64,000 bases of DNA from CAYNMC01 sp964398365 (lineage in GTDB: Bacteria > Patescibacteriota > Microgenomatia > UBA1400 > CAYNMC01), in contig CAYNMC010000016.1 in assembly GCA_964398365.1 (NCBI GenBank), forward strand, positions 28,066 through 92,065, in the 5' to 3' direction. Below the pieces are notes generated by a model. It worked only from the letters and a program-made list of their open reading frames with translations, did no database searches and was not told the DNA's origin. Positions 16,346-24,794 of this stretch are shown one piece after another. The translations under genes and the position numbers were made by a program. Position 1 is the first letter of the stretch; every line of letters begins with the position of its first letter.

Positions 16346-17434
16346 TCAAGTCTTCAAAATTTCTGCTTGAATGAACCTCTCGATTTTGCCATCTAATACT
16401 GCCGTGGCGTCATTTTCTTCCCAACCGGTACGTAAATCTTTAACCAGCTTGTAAGGGTGAAGTACGTAAGAGCGAATTTGGTTGCCCCAGCCGGCAATTT
16501 TATATTCACCTTTAAGCTTCTGAATTTTTTGCTCTCTTTCTACTTCCTGTAACTGCCACAACTTACCCATTAAAATTTGGAGAGCTATTTTCCGATTTTG
16601 TTCTTGATAACGCTGCGTTTGACATTCAACCACAATCCCTGTAGGTAAATGTTTAATTCTTACCGCCGTGGCTACTTTGTTAACATTTTGACCGCCATGC
16701 CCAGAAGCGCGAGAAAAAACAATTTCTAAATCGTCAGGTTTGATTTTAATTCCCTCTTCTTCAGGTAAAATAGGCATAACTTCAACTAGGGCAAAAGAGG
16801 TCTGCCGCAAATTATTGGCATTAAAAGGCGAAAGTCTCACTAAACGATGTACCCCTTTTTCTTTTTTTAAATAACCATAGGCATAGCTACCTTTAATAAA
16901 CATGGTTACTCTTTTTACTCCTGCTTCTTCTCCCGGTCTCTCTTCAACAACATCTACCTGCCAACCCTGATCTTGACTATATTTAAAGTACATCCGTTGC
17001 AACATTGCTGCCCAGTCACAGGCCTCGGTACCGCCTTGGCCGGCATGAATTGAAAGGATAGCATCACCAGCATCGTAATCACCAGAAAGACAAAATTTTA
17101 TCTCAAGCTGCTTTAAATCTTTAGCGAAACTGGCGACTTCCTGAGAAATAAATTCCAAATCGCCACCTGATTCTTCAGGGGTTGTTTTTAAAAGCTCTTT
17201 TAAAGATTTAAATTTTTCCTCCATTTTTTCAATAAGCTCCGTCTCTTCCTTTAAATTTCCCAATTCTCTTAGGAGTTTTTCTGCCTTTTTTTTATCCTGC
17301 CAAAGCTGGGGAGTACTTACTGCCTCAGCCAATTCTTTTAAACGCTGCTTTTTGGTAGGTAAATTGAATTTTTGCCAGAATAAATTATATTTTTGCTCTA
17401 AATCGGAAAGTTTTTTTTCTAAATCTTGTTTCAT
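16346..17434 (-). CDS. prfB: Peptide chain release factor 2
   Basis: 362 aa. The coiled-coil domain 1 is N-terminal. The codon-recognition tripeptide SPF is in RLSPFNANN, and the catalytic GGQ is in GHGGQNVNK. SPF identifies RF2, which reads UGA and UAA. No internal frameshift is needed: the frame is continuous, so the autoregulatory +1 frameshift known from many bacteria is absent. Its presence argues against UGA reassignment as in Gracilibacteria. It overlaps the preceding gene by 4 nt. Confidence 0.95.
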   Translation of the reverse strand: MKQDLEKKLSDLEQKYNLFWQKFNLPTKKQRLKELAEAVSTPQLWQDKKKAEKLLRELGNLKEETELIEKMEEKFKSLKELLKTTPEESGGDLEFISQEVASFAKDLKQLEIKFCLSGDYDAGDAILSIHAGQGGTEACDWAAMLQRMYFKYSQDQGWQVDVVEERPGEEAGVKRVTMFIKGSYAYGYLKKEKGVHRLVRLSPFNANNLRQTSFALVEVMPILPEEEGIKIKPDDLEIVFSRASGHGGQNVNKVATAVRIKHLPTGIVVECQTQRYQEQNRKIALQILMGKLWQLQEVEREQKIQKLKGEYKIAGWGNQIRSYVLHPYKLVKDLRTGWEENDATAVLDGKIERFIQAEILKT

Positions 17435-17832
17435 GGTTTTTTTTCTTCAAGTAGGTCTTTACAGATTTCCTGCTTTAATTCTTTTTTGATTTTTTCCATT
17501 TCATTTTTTGGTAAATCTCTAATTTTTTCGGTTGTTTGGGTAACAATCGTATTGACTTCTTTTTGCAACTCTTTAATCACTTCATTTTGTTCAAGTTCTT
17601 TTTGAATTTCTTCAACTAAATTTTCTTTGCTTGTTTTTTCTCCTAAAACTTTTTCTACTTGTTTGTTAATTTTTTCACCAGTCGAAATTAAATCGTTTTT
17701 TGTTTGTTCAACTACTTCGTCTAAAGTGACGTAAGTCTTTTTACCAAAATATTTAGCTCGGGCAAAACGAACTAAAACCAAACAACCAAATAAAACCACT
17801 AAAATAATAATTAAATTCAAAATTCTTCTCAC
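17431..17832 (-). CDS. Membrane-anchored coiled-coil protein
   Basis: 133 aa with a GTG start. A TM helix covers about 5-24, then a Lys/Glu/Val-rich helical region lasts to the end (VEEIQKELEQNEVIKELQKEV), probably a coiled coil outside the membrane. No family is recognised. A TAAAAT hexamer lies 8 nt upstream of the GTG. The stop overlaps the ATG of prfB, so the two are translationally coupled. Confidence 0.6.
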   Translation of the reverse strand: MRRILNLIIILVVLFGCLVLVRFARAKYFGKKTYVTLDEVVEQTKNDLISTGEKINKQVEKVLGEKTSKENLVEEIQKELEQNEVIKELQKEVNTIVTQTTEKIRDLPKNEMEKIKKELKQEICKDLLEEKKP

Positions 17833-17912
17833 TATATTTAATTTTACTACAACTTAGAAAATCTGATAAAATAGTGATGGTTGCGAGTTAAGGAGGGGGG
17901 TGAAATTAATCA

Positions 17913-18164
17913 ATGAAAAACATCCCAGTAGGTAAGGTTACTCATTACTACAATAAAATTGGCGTGGGTATTGTGAAATTAACTAAAGCGATTAAAGTCG
18001 GAGATCAACTTCATTTTAAAGGAAAAACAACTGACTTCCTCCAGGTTCTTAAAGAAATGGAGTTGGATCATCAAGCAATTCAAACTGCCCTTCCAAAACA
18101 GGAAGTTGGTCTCAAGGTTAACCAAAAAGTAAAAGAAGATGATGAAGTTTTTTTGGTTGAATAG
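17913..18164 (+). CDS. Translation-factor domain-2-like small protein
   Basis: 83 aa. A single beta-barrel domain matches domain 2 of translational GTPases: IPVGKVTHYYNKIGVGIVKL, then IKVGDQLHFKGKTTDF, then VGLKVNQKVKEDDEVFLV. Stand-alone proteins of this type are often named translation elongation factor-like; the role is not settled. It has its own strand, a strong SD (aaggagggggg) 15 nt before the ATG, and a TAAAAT hexamer near 17867. It lies between the convergent secA gene and the divergent coiled-coil gene. Confidence 0.75.
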   Translation: MKNIPVGKVTHYYNKIGVGIVKLTKAIKVGDQLHFKGKTTDFLQVLKEMELDHQAIQTALPKQEVGLKVNQKVKEDDEVFLVE

Positions 18165-18194
18165 AAAAAATAAATTTAATAATTATTTTTTAAG

Positions 18195-20933
18195 CTAGCC
18201 GTATTTTGGATAACAGCACTTCTTATATTTCTTACCGCTCCCACAGGGACAAGGATCGTTGCGACCCGGCATTTTACTCCCGCTGACCACTGGTTTAAAG
18301 GTTATTTTTCCTCTTTTGGTCATTACTGAAACCAACTGAGCTTCGTCATTGGCTGCTTGGGTATTATCTTCTAATTTTCTTTCTTTAGGCGTTTTCATTA
18401 AAGCTGTAACCATATCCTGACGGCCTTCAATCACCCTCAGTGGTTTTGTTTCAATTAACTGGGAAATGGGTTGGAGACGAAAAATTTGCCGATTAACTTC
18501 ATAATCAATATTATTAAGCAATCTTTCAAACATTCCGAATGCCTCTTTTTTGTATTCAACTAAAGGGTCAAGCTGACCATAACCGCGCAGTCCTATCCCT
18601 TCACGCAAATCATCAATGGCATCCAAATGGTCTATCCAAAGCCGGTCAATGGTGGAAAGCATCACAAAACGTTCAAGTTGACGCATGTTTTCTTCTCCCA
18701 ATTGCTTTTCCCGCATCAAATAAGCCCGCTCAAGAATAACCTCAAGCTTTTTAATAATCATCTCTTTTTCTTGAATTTTTTGTAATTCTTTTTTGAGTCT
18801 CTCCAAAGAAACTTGATCAAAAGGAATAATGTTGGCAAATTCCAAAACAATTTTTTGATACTCAATTTTGACAAAACCTTCGGTTGAGTAAGCAGTCACC
18901 AATTCACTTATTTCTTCTTTGAGATTTTTTAAAATTTGTTCCTTAAGATTATCTGCTTTCTCTAAAATCTGACGACGGCGACCATAAATAATTTCCCTTT
19001 GTTTATTCATCACATCATCATATTCAACGACGTGTTTACGGGCATCAAAATGAAAACTCTCCACCTTGGCTTGTGCTTGCTGAATGGCCTTCGTCACCAT
19101 CGGATGCTCAAGAGGCATATTTTCTGGTAATTTAAAAATAGTCATGAGTTTTTTTATCTGCTCACCGCCAAAAAGACGCATAATGTCGTCGTCCAAAGAA
19201 ACAAAAAAACGAGAAGAACCAGGATCACCTTGTCGGCCAGCCCGACCCCTTAATTGATTATCAATTCTCCGTGATTCATGCCTTTCGGTACCAATCACAT
19301 GTAAGCCTCCCAACTTAACCACTTCTTGATGCTCTGCCTGCCATTGTTTAAATAATTCGCTTTCCTTCTCGGCGGGCGCGACACCACCAAGAATGATATC
19401 TACTCCCCTGCCGGCCATGTTTGTGGCCACTGTCACCGCGCCTTTCCTGCCCGCTTGACTGATAATCATCGCTTCCTTCTCATGATTTTTGGCATTGAGA
19501 ACATGATGAGGAATACCCTTGCGACGCAGAAATTCATGAATAATTTCATTCTTCTCAATTGAAGTGGTACCCACTAAAACTGGTCTTCCCTGCTTATGCA
19601 TCGCCGCGATTTCTTCAACAATAGCACCGTATTTCGCTCGTGTGGTTTTATAAATTACATCATTGTGATCAATGCGAATCATGGGTTTGTTGGTGGGAAT
19701 AATCGCCACTTCAAGGTTGTAGATTTTATTAAACTCTTCAGCTTCTGTGGCCGCCGTACCTGTCATTCCTGCCAACTTTTCATACATTCTAAAATAGTTC
19801 TGAAAAGAAATCGTTGCCAAAGTTCTTGATTCCTGTTCAATTTTTACTCCCTCTTTAGCCTCAATTGCCTGATGTAAACCTTCCGACCAACGACGACCAT
19901 ACATCAGCCGACCGGTAAACTCATCAACAATCACTACCTGATCATTTTTAACCACATAATCACGGTCGCGACGGAAAAGCGTTAGCGCTTTTAAGGCATT
20001 CTCGATATGATGAAGAGTCTCAAAATCCTTTTCATAAAGATTGGGAATGCCCAAGCGTTTTTCAACTTTCATCACTCCATGCTCCGTAAGATTGGCAGTT
20101 TTGAGTTTTTCATCAATTACATAGTCTGTGTCCGCACTTAAAGTCTTTACCAACGCTGCAAATTTATAATACTTATCTGTTGGTTCGGTATCCGGCGCCG
20201 AAATAATTAAAGGGGTTCTCGCCTCATCAATTAAAATTGAATCAACCTCATCAACAATGGCAAAATGGTGTCCCTTTTGAACACATTCAGAAAGATCAGC
20301 TACCATATTATCTTTCAAATAATCAAAACCATACTCGTTATTGGTTCCGTAAGTCACATCAGCCAGATAAGCTTCTTGGCGTGAAACTGGCCTAAGATGA
20401 GCCAAACGGGGATCTAAAACATTTTTTGCCTCATAATTTTTATCCAATAAAAAAGCCTGCTCATGAATAAGGCAACCAACCTTTAAACCACAAAGTTCTA
20501 AGGCCACCCCATACCAGCCGGTATCACGCCGCGCGAGATAGTCGTTGACGGTAACAATATGAACACCCTTGCCTTCAAGGGCATTAAGATAAGCCGCGAT
20601 CACCGCTGAGAGTGTTTTGCCTTCGCCTGTCTTTTGCTCAGCCACTTTACCCTGATGAAGAGCAATTGCGGCCATTAATTGAACATCAAAGGCACGTTCA
20701 CCAACAGTCCGCCAAATAGCTTCTCTTATAAGAGCAAAGGCCTCAGGTAAAAGTTCATCCAAGGTTTCTCCCCGCTCAATTCGAGATTGAAACTCACCAG
20801 TCTTACCACTAAAATCTTTTTCCTTAAGCCTGCGCATCGCCGGCTCCAGACTATTAATCTTGGCAACGATGGCACTTAAAGAATTAAGATATTTCTGATT
20901 ATAATCGAAAAGTTTGCTTAAAAATTTAAACAT
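18195..20933 (-). CDS. secA: Preprotein translocase subunit SecA
   Basis: 912 aa, full length. Motifs: Walker A in EQKTGEGKTLSAVIAAYL, DEVDSILIDEARTPLIIS, TNMAGRGVDI, and GRAGRQGDPGSSRF. The C-terminal zinc motif CPCGSGKKYKKCC is intact. SecA is the ATPase motor that pushes unfolded secreted proteins through SecYEG, and many such proteins are encoded in this window. A TAAAAT -10 lies 7 nt upstream of the ATG, which implies a leaderless transcript. Confidence 0.97.
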   Translation of the reverse strand: MFKFLSKLFDYNQKYLNSLSAIVAKINSLEPAMRRLKEKDFSGKTGEFQSRIERGETLDELLPEAFALIREAIWRTVGERAFDVQLMAAIALHQGKVAEQKTGEGKTLSAVIAAYLNALEGKGVHIVTVNDYLARRDTGWYGVALELCGLKVGCLIHEQAFLLDKNYEAKNVLDPRLAHLRPVSRQEAYLADVTYGTNNEYGFDYLKDNMVADLSECVQKGHHFAIVDEVDSILIDEARTPLIISAPDTEPTDKYYKFAALVKTLSADTDYVIDEKLKTANLTEHGVMKVEKRLGIPNLYEKDFETLHHIENALKALTLFRRDRDYVVKNDQVVIVDEFTGRLMYGRRWSEGLHQAIEAKEGVKIEQESRTLATISFQNYFRMYEKLAGMTGTAATEAEEFNKIYNLEVAIIPTNKPMIRIDHNDVIYKTTRAKYGAIVEEIAAMHKQGRPVLVGTTSIEKNEIIHEFLRRKGIPHHVLNAKNHEKEAMIISQAGRKGAVTVATNMAGRGVDIILGGVAPAEKESELFKQWQAEHQEVVKLGGLHVIGTERHESRRIDNQLRGRAGRQGDPGSSRFFVSLDDDIMRLFGGEQIKKLMTIFKLPENMPLEHPMVTKAIQQAQAKVESFHFDARKHVVEYDDVMNKQREIIYGRRRQILEKADNLKEQILKNLKEEISELVTAYSTEGFVKIEYQKIVLEFANIIPFDQVSLERLKKELQKIQEKEMIIKKLEVILERAYLMREKQLGEENMRQLERFVMLSTIDRLWIDHLDAIDDLREGIGLRGYGQLDPLVEYKKEAFGMFERLLNNIDYEVNRQIFRLQPISQLIETKPLRVIEGRQDMVTALMKTPKERKLEDNTQAANDEAQLVSVMTKRGKITFKPVVSGSKMPGRNDPCPCGSGKKYKKCCYPKYG

Positions 20934-20940
20934 TTAGTTT

Positions 20941-20946
20941 ATTTTA
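20941..20946 (-). promoter_or_regulatory. -10 hexamer of secA (leaderless)
   Basis: TAAAAT on the minus strand, then 7 nt (AAACTAA), then the secA ATG. The hexamer lies in the short gap after the upstream gene's stop. Confidence 0.5.
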
Positions 20947-20953
20947 TCTTTGT

Positions 20954-21661
20954 TTATTGAAATTTGGTAGCCGTAAACACAAGTAAGTTTGCCGGAGTTC
21001 TGACCAAGTCAACGAAAGGGAAAATTTTTTCGACCCTTTTTACAAAATTTTGTGTCTTTTGCCGGTGTTCATCCCAAAAAAGACGGTTAAAAACCACCAA
21101 ACCTGCCGGTTTTAAGAGATTTTTTAATTTCCTTAAAAAATTTAAAGATTCAGTCTTTTCAGGTATCTTCTCGCCAAGATAAACATCAACTACAATTAAC
21201 TCAAAATGTTTAAGGGCTAATGGTTGAGTTTTTTTAAAGTTTTTATCATTAAGGATCGGGATTAATTTATCAACAGTTTTTAGAACATCTTCACACTCTA
21301 TTTTCAACTTAGGAATTTTTCCCAAATCAAAATAACTTTTGCCCAACTTAATTACCAAAGGATCTATCTCTACACCAAGCATTTTTGCCTTCGGAAATTT
21401 TTGAGAAAAAACTTTTGCCACCGTCCCGCACCCCAACCCCAAAATCAAAATGTTTTTAACTACCAAACGTTGCCTCGCGATCCTTTCTGCAGCTTTTTGC
21501 CAAATTGTTGAAATAATTCCTCCTGATTGGAGTAAACCGCCAATGGCCATTCGCGGCTCACCAAAAACCCTGTAAATTTTAATTTCACCATTAATGGGGG
21601 AATAAACACTGACTAATTCTTGATAAGTAAAGTTGATTAAATTTTTAATTTTGAAGCGCAA
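20954..21661 (-). CDS. Spermidine synthase-like class I methyltransferase-fold protein
   Basis: 235 aa. The Rossmann core ILILGLGCGTVAKVF, then MLGVEIDPLVIKLGKSYF and IVVDVYLGEKIP, matches the spermidine-synthase-like branch of SAM-fold proteins. It lacks the GGGDG motif and the active-site aspartates that define real polyamine aminopropyltransferases, so an aminopropyl-transfer role is doubtful. An N-terminal beta region (residues 1-55) resembles the short tetramerisation part of that family. The substrate is unknown. It is followed 20 nt later by secA. Confidence 0.7.
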   Translation of the reverse strand: MRFKIKNLINFTYQELVSVYSPINGEIKIYRVFGEPRMAIGGLLQSGGIISTIWQKAAERIARQRLVVKNILILGLGCGTVAKVFSQKFPKAKMLGVEIDPLVIKLGKSYFDLGKIPKLKIECEDVLKTVDKLIPILNDKNFKKTQPLALKHFELIVVDVYLGEKIPEKTESLNFLRKLKNLLKPAGLVVFNRLFWDEHRQKTQNFVKRVEKIFPFVDLVRTPANLLVFTATKFQ

Positions 21662-21686
21662 TGCTTAAACCTTGCTTTTTAAACTT

Positions 21687-22940
21687 TTACCTTTTTATAA
21701 TTTCCCTGCCTACATAATTTCTTAGGACTTTTGGAACTTTAATCCACCCTTCTTTAGTTTGATTATTTTCCATAAGTGCGATTAACATTCTGCCAATGGC
21801 AAAAGCTGTGCCGTTGAGAATATGAACAAACTCTCTTTTGCCACTTTTTCTCGCTTGATATTTAATATTGAAACGCCGCGCTTGAAAGTCAGTACAGTTA
21901 CTAATTGAATGGGTTTCCCGATAACGCTCTTGGCCAGGAAACCAACATTCAATATCATAGGCTTTAGCTGCAGGAAAACTCAAATCACCAGTACAAATTT
22001 TGACCACGCGATAAGGCAATTCTAACACTTGAACCATTTTTTCAGCTAAACTTAAAAGTTTTTCATGCTCTTGATTAGAATTTTCCGGCTTGACTAAAGA
22101 AACCATCTCCACTTTATCAAACTCATGGACGCGAAAAATCCCCCGCGTATCCTTACCATAAGAACCAGATTCTTTTCTGAAAGCACTGGAAAAACCGACG
22201 TAGCGCTGAGGTAAATCTTCTTCATTTAAAACTTCGTTTTGATGCAAAGGAACTAAGGCATGCTCAGCGGTGCCAATTAAATAAAAATTCTCGGTTTGAT
22301 AATAATTTTCGCTGCCACCCGCTTCCCAATAACCTAAACCTTTAGTAATCTCTAAATTGATTAATTGAGGAGGAATGATGGGAATAAAAAAATTTTTTTG
22401 TAAAATTTCTAAAGCCAGTTGAATTAAAGCAAATTCCAAAAGCACGGCTTCATTTTTTAAATACCCAAAACGGCTACCGGAAAGCTTAGCCGCCCGCTTG
22501 ACATCAATTAAATCCAATGCTTCTCCTAGCGCCAAATGATCTTTAGGAATAAAATCAAAGCGGGGAAGTTCACCCCATTTTTTTACAATCGCGTTGGCTG
22601 TTTCATCTTTACCGACCGGCACATCATCGGCAGGAAGATTGGGAATTTTATGCAAAAGTTCCCAATAATTTGCTTCTGCTTCTTTTAAATGCGGTTCAAG
22701 TTTATTTAATTTTTCTTTAAATTTTTTAGCTTTTTTAAGAATCTGCGAACTTGGCTTTTCTTTAATCGACGCTTCAAATTTATTCTTTGCCGCCTTTATT
22801 TTCTCAATCTCCACAATTAATTTCCGCCGCTTCTTATCGGCAGCTAATAACTGTTCAACCACGCTCGCATCCAAATTTTTATTTCTACAGGCTTCCTCGA
22901 CAAGCTTTTTATTTTCTCTAATAAAGTTAATTGCCAACAT
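21687..22940 (-). CDS. serS: Seryl-tRNA synthetase
   Basis: 417 aa. The N-terminal antiparallel coiled-coil arm (about 27-100) recognises the long variable arm of tRNA-Ser. The class II catalytic core follows, with YLIGTAEHALVPLH (TxE), the motif 2 region SSAFRKESGSYGKDTRG, and motif 3 in LNGTAFAIGRMLIALMENNQ. Length and order are standard. A TAAAAT -10 hexamer sits exactly 7 nt before the ATG. The Nudix gene ends 6 nt upstream. Confidence 0.96.
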   Translation of the reverse strand: MLAINFIRENKKLVEEACRNKNLDASVVEQLLAADKKRRKLIVEIEKIKAAKNKFEASIKEKPSSQILKKAKKFKEKLNKLEPHLKEAEANYWELLHKIPNLPADDVPVGKDETANAIVKKWGELPRFDFIPKDHLALGEALDLIDVKRAAKLSGSRFGYLKNEAVLLEFALIQLALEILQKNFFIPIIPPQLINLEITKGLGYWEAGGSENYYQTENFYLIGTAEHALVPLHQNEVLNEEDLPQRYVGFSSAFRKESGSYGKDTRGIFRVHEFDKVEMVSLVKPENSNQEHEKLLSLAEKMVQVLELPYRVVKICTGDLSFPAAKAYDIECWFPGQERYRETHSISNCTDFQARRFNIKYQARKSGKREFVHILNGTAFAIGRMLIALMENNQTKEGWIKVPKVLRNYVGREIIKR

Positions 22941-22945
22941 AATAA

Positions 22946-23401
22946 TTATTTTAACATTTCCAGAATTTTCTCTTTTTTGATAATTTTTTCCGCCTCGTTA
23001 ATAAATTCAATTGTTAATGGCAGATAATCCAGTTCTTGGACTTCTTTGGGAAAAAACCAACCAAATTCGCCGGTCTCCGGATCACCAATAACCGGTTTTT
23101 GGCCACCAATGTCAATTAAGTAACATAAAAGCAACACCTGAATTTTTTTGTTGGGATAATCATAAACATGGGTCTTAACAATGGGGTAGGGAGAAAGAAG
23201 GCGGTAAGAAAGTCGTAATTCTTCTTCCATTTCCCGAGCTAAAGCCTGTTCCACTGATTCACCAAATTCCAAACCGCCACCAGGCAACTGCCATTTTTGA
23301 TGGATTCGCTGATTGCCTGGCTCATGTCGTCGGGTTAGCAAATATTTTCCTTCTTTATTCAAAGCCAAACCTAAAACACCGGGAAAAATAATTTTCTTCA
23401 T
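22946..23401 (-). CDS. Nudix hydrolase
   Basis: 151 aa. The Nudix box is complete: GGGLEFGESVEQALAREMEE (G-x5-E-x7-RE-x2-EE). The RRHEPG and KWQLPG segments before it and the ETGEFGWFFPKE segment after it fit NTP or nucleotide-sugar pyrophosphatases of the MutT group. The substrate cannot be read from the sequence. The gene lies between serS and an HD-domain gene in the housekeeping run. Confidence 0.88.
   Translation of the reverse strand: MKKIIFPGVLGLALNKEGKYLLTRRHEPGNQRIHQKWQLPGGGLEFGESVEQALAREMEEELRLSYRLLSPYPIVKTHVYDYPNKKIQVLLLCYLIDIGGQKPVIGDPETGEFGWFFPKEVQELDYLPLTIEFINEAEKIIKKEKILEMLK
22948..22953 (-). promoter_or_regulatory. -10 hexamer of serS (leaderless)
   Basis: TAAAAT on the minus strand, then 7 nt (AATTATT), then the serS ATG. 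It overlaps the end of the upstream Nudix gene, so serS can be transcribed on its own. Confidence 0.5.
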
Positions 23402-23412
23402 TTTTAAGAAAT

Positions 23413-23982
23413 TTAAAGCCCGAGCTTATCAGCAATTGGTTGCATTGCCAACAAAACTAAAGCTATAAACTCTTCTAATTTTAAACCCAATTTTTCTTCG
23501 CACTTTAGAATATCTCCTCTTCTTGTCCCCCGAGCAAATTCTTTTTGTCTAAATTTTTTTAAAACTGAGGCGACGGTTACCGATTTAAGACTTTTATCTG
23601 GCCTAACTAACGCCGTGGCTACAATCAATCCTGTCAGCGAATCACCACAAAATAAACACCAGTCCATTTTACTACGGGGAGCAACGCCATTATGAGACCA
23701 GTTGTGAGCTGCCATGCAATAGGCAACTTGAGAAGGAATTTCATAACCTTTCGCTTTTAACATTTGACTGACTCTTATTCCCTGCTCTTCTACGGGTACC
23801 GTCGGCAAATAATCACCATCGTGTAATAAACCAGCCAAAGCCCATTCTTTTTCTTTTAAAGGAGCGAACTTTTTGGCCAACACTCTCATCATTGCTTCCG
23901 TACACAGCAAATGTTTAATTATTTTCTGATTAAGCTGTTGGCTTCTTAAAAATGCTAAAGCTTGCTTTCTGGTAATCATCAA
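23413..23982 (-). CDS. HD-domain phosphohydrolase-like protein
   Basis: 189 aa. LLCTEAMMRVLAKKFAPLKE gives the first His-type position region, then LAGLLHDGDYL the HD pair, and YCMAAHNWSHNG a further His. These are typical of the HD metal-dependent phosphohydrolase fold. Small stand-alone HD proteins act on nucleotides or cyclic nucleotides; the exact substrate is unknown. It is in the serS-lysS cluster. Confidence 0.75.
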   Translation of the reverse strand: MMITRKQALAFLRSQQLNQKIIKHLLCTEAMMRVLAKKFAPLKEKEWALAGLLHDGDYLPTVPVEEQGIRVSQMLKAKGYEIPSQVAYCMAAHNWSHNGVAPRSKMDWCLFCGDSLTGLIVATALVRPDKSLKSVTVASVLKKFRQKEFARGTRRGDILKCEEKLGLKLEEFIALVLLAMQPIADKLGL

Positions 23983-24011
23983 TTTTATCCCAAACAGCGA
24001 CTCAGAAAAAC

Positions 24012-24794
24012 CTATATTTTATTTGGAATATCAATAAATTCAACGGTCAATTCCGGAAATTTATTTTTGATAATTTCCGCTAAAGCCAAAACCCCAAATT
24101 TTTCGGTCTGGTAATGCCCGCAGGCTAAATAAGTAATGCCGAGTTCTTGAAACTCAGCAACGTTCCACTCGCTAATTTCACCCGTAAGGTAAACCTCTAC
24201 CCCTTTTTCAATTAATTCTCTTTTTTCTTGAGCAAAGGGAACGCCCCGACCAGAAACCACGCCGATTTTTTTAATTTTGTTTTGTTTTGCCCTCGCAACA
24301 AAAATTTCTTGCTTAAATAAGCGCCGACAACGTTGGATAATTGAATCAATTGTCTGAGGCTGACTAAACTCACCTAACCACCCCCAGTTTTGATAAAGAG
24401 GAATTGCTGTTTTTTTGGCACCAAGCTTTTTGATGATCTGGGCGTTATGACCAATTTGCGGATGGGCGTCTAAAATATAATGGTAACCAAAGAGAGATAA
24501 ATTATTTTCCATTAAGATTTTTAATCTTTTTTGTAGGGATGGCGAAAATAAATTATAGGCAACATCAAGAGCCAAACCATGGTGAACCACTAAAGCATCA
24601 GCTTGTTTTTTGACTGCTTGCTTAAAAAGCTTTTCGCTGGCGCTAACGCCTAAAACCAAAGTCTTAATTTCCTCCTTGCCCTGCCACTGTAAACCATTAG
24701 GCATGTATTCATCTATCTTTCTGGCTGTGGCCAGCAGTTCTTCACCAAAATAGTTATTAAAAAAAGCGCTGAGTTCGTCTCTTTTTATAGACAT
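24012..24794 (-). CDS. Nif3-like dinuclear metal-centre protein
   Basis: 260 aa. The family pattern is present: NGLQWQGKEEIKTLVLGVSAS, VVHHGLALD (metal His pair), YHYILDAHPQIGHNAQI, IGVVSGRG and TGEISEWNV, and the C-terminal ACGHYQTEKFGV. The Nif3/DUF34 family binds two metal ions in a hexameric ring; its reaction is not firmly settled, with GTP cyclohydrolase-type and metal-chaperone roles proposed. It overlaps lysS by 10 nt. Confidence 0.88.
   Translation of the reverse strand: MSIKRDELSAFFNNYFGEELLATARKIDEYMPNGLQWQGKEEIKTLVLGVSASEKLFKQAVKKQADALVVHHGLALDVAYNLFSPSLQKRLKILMENNLSLFGYHYILDAHPQIGHNAQIIKKLGAKKTAIPLYQNWGWLGEFSQPQTIDSIIQRCRRLFKQEIFVARAKQNKIKKIGVVSGRGVPFAQEKRELIEKGVEVYLTGEISEWNVAEFQELGITYLACGHYQTEKFGVLALAEIIKNKFPELTVEFIDIPNKI

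Noticed and set aside
16346..17434. UGA recoding (code 25) as in some CPR lineages
   Set aside because: A full RF2 with SPF and GGQ motifs is present, and many genes end in TGA at expected positions.
20954..21661. True spermidine synthase
   Set aside because: It lacks the GGGDG motif and active-site aspartates; only the fold family is supported.
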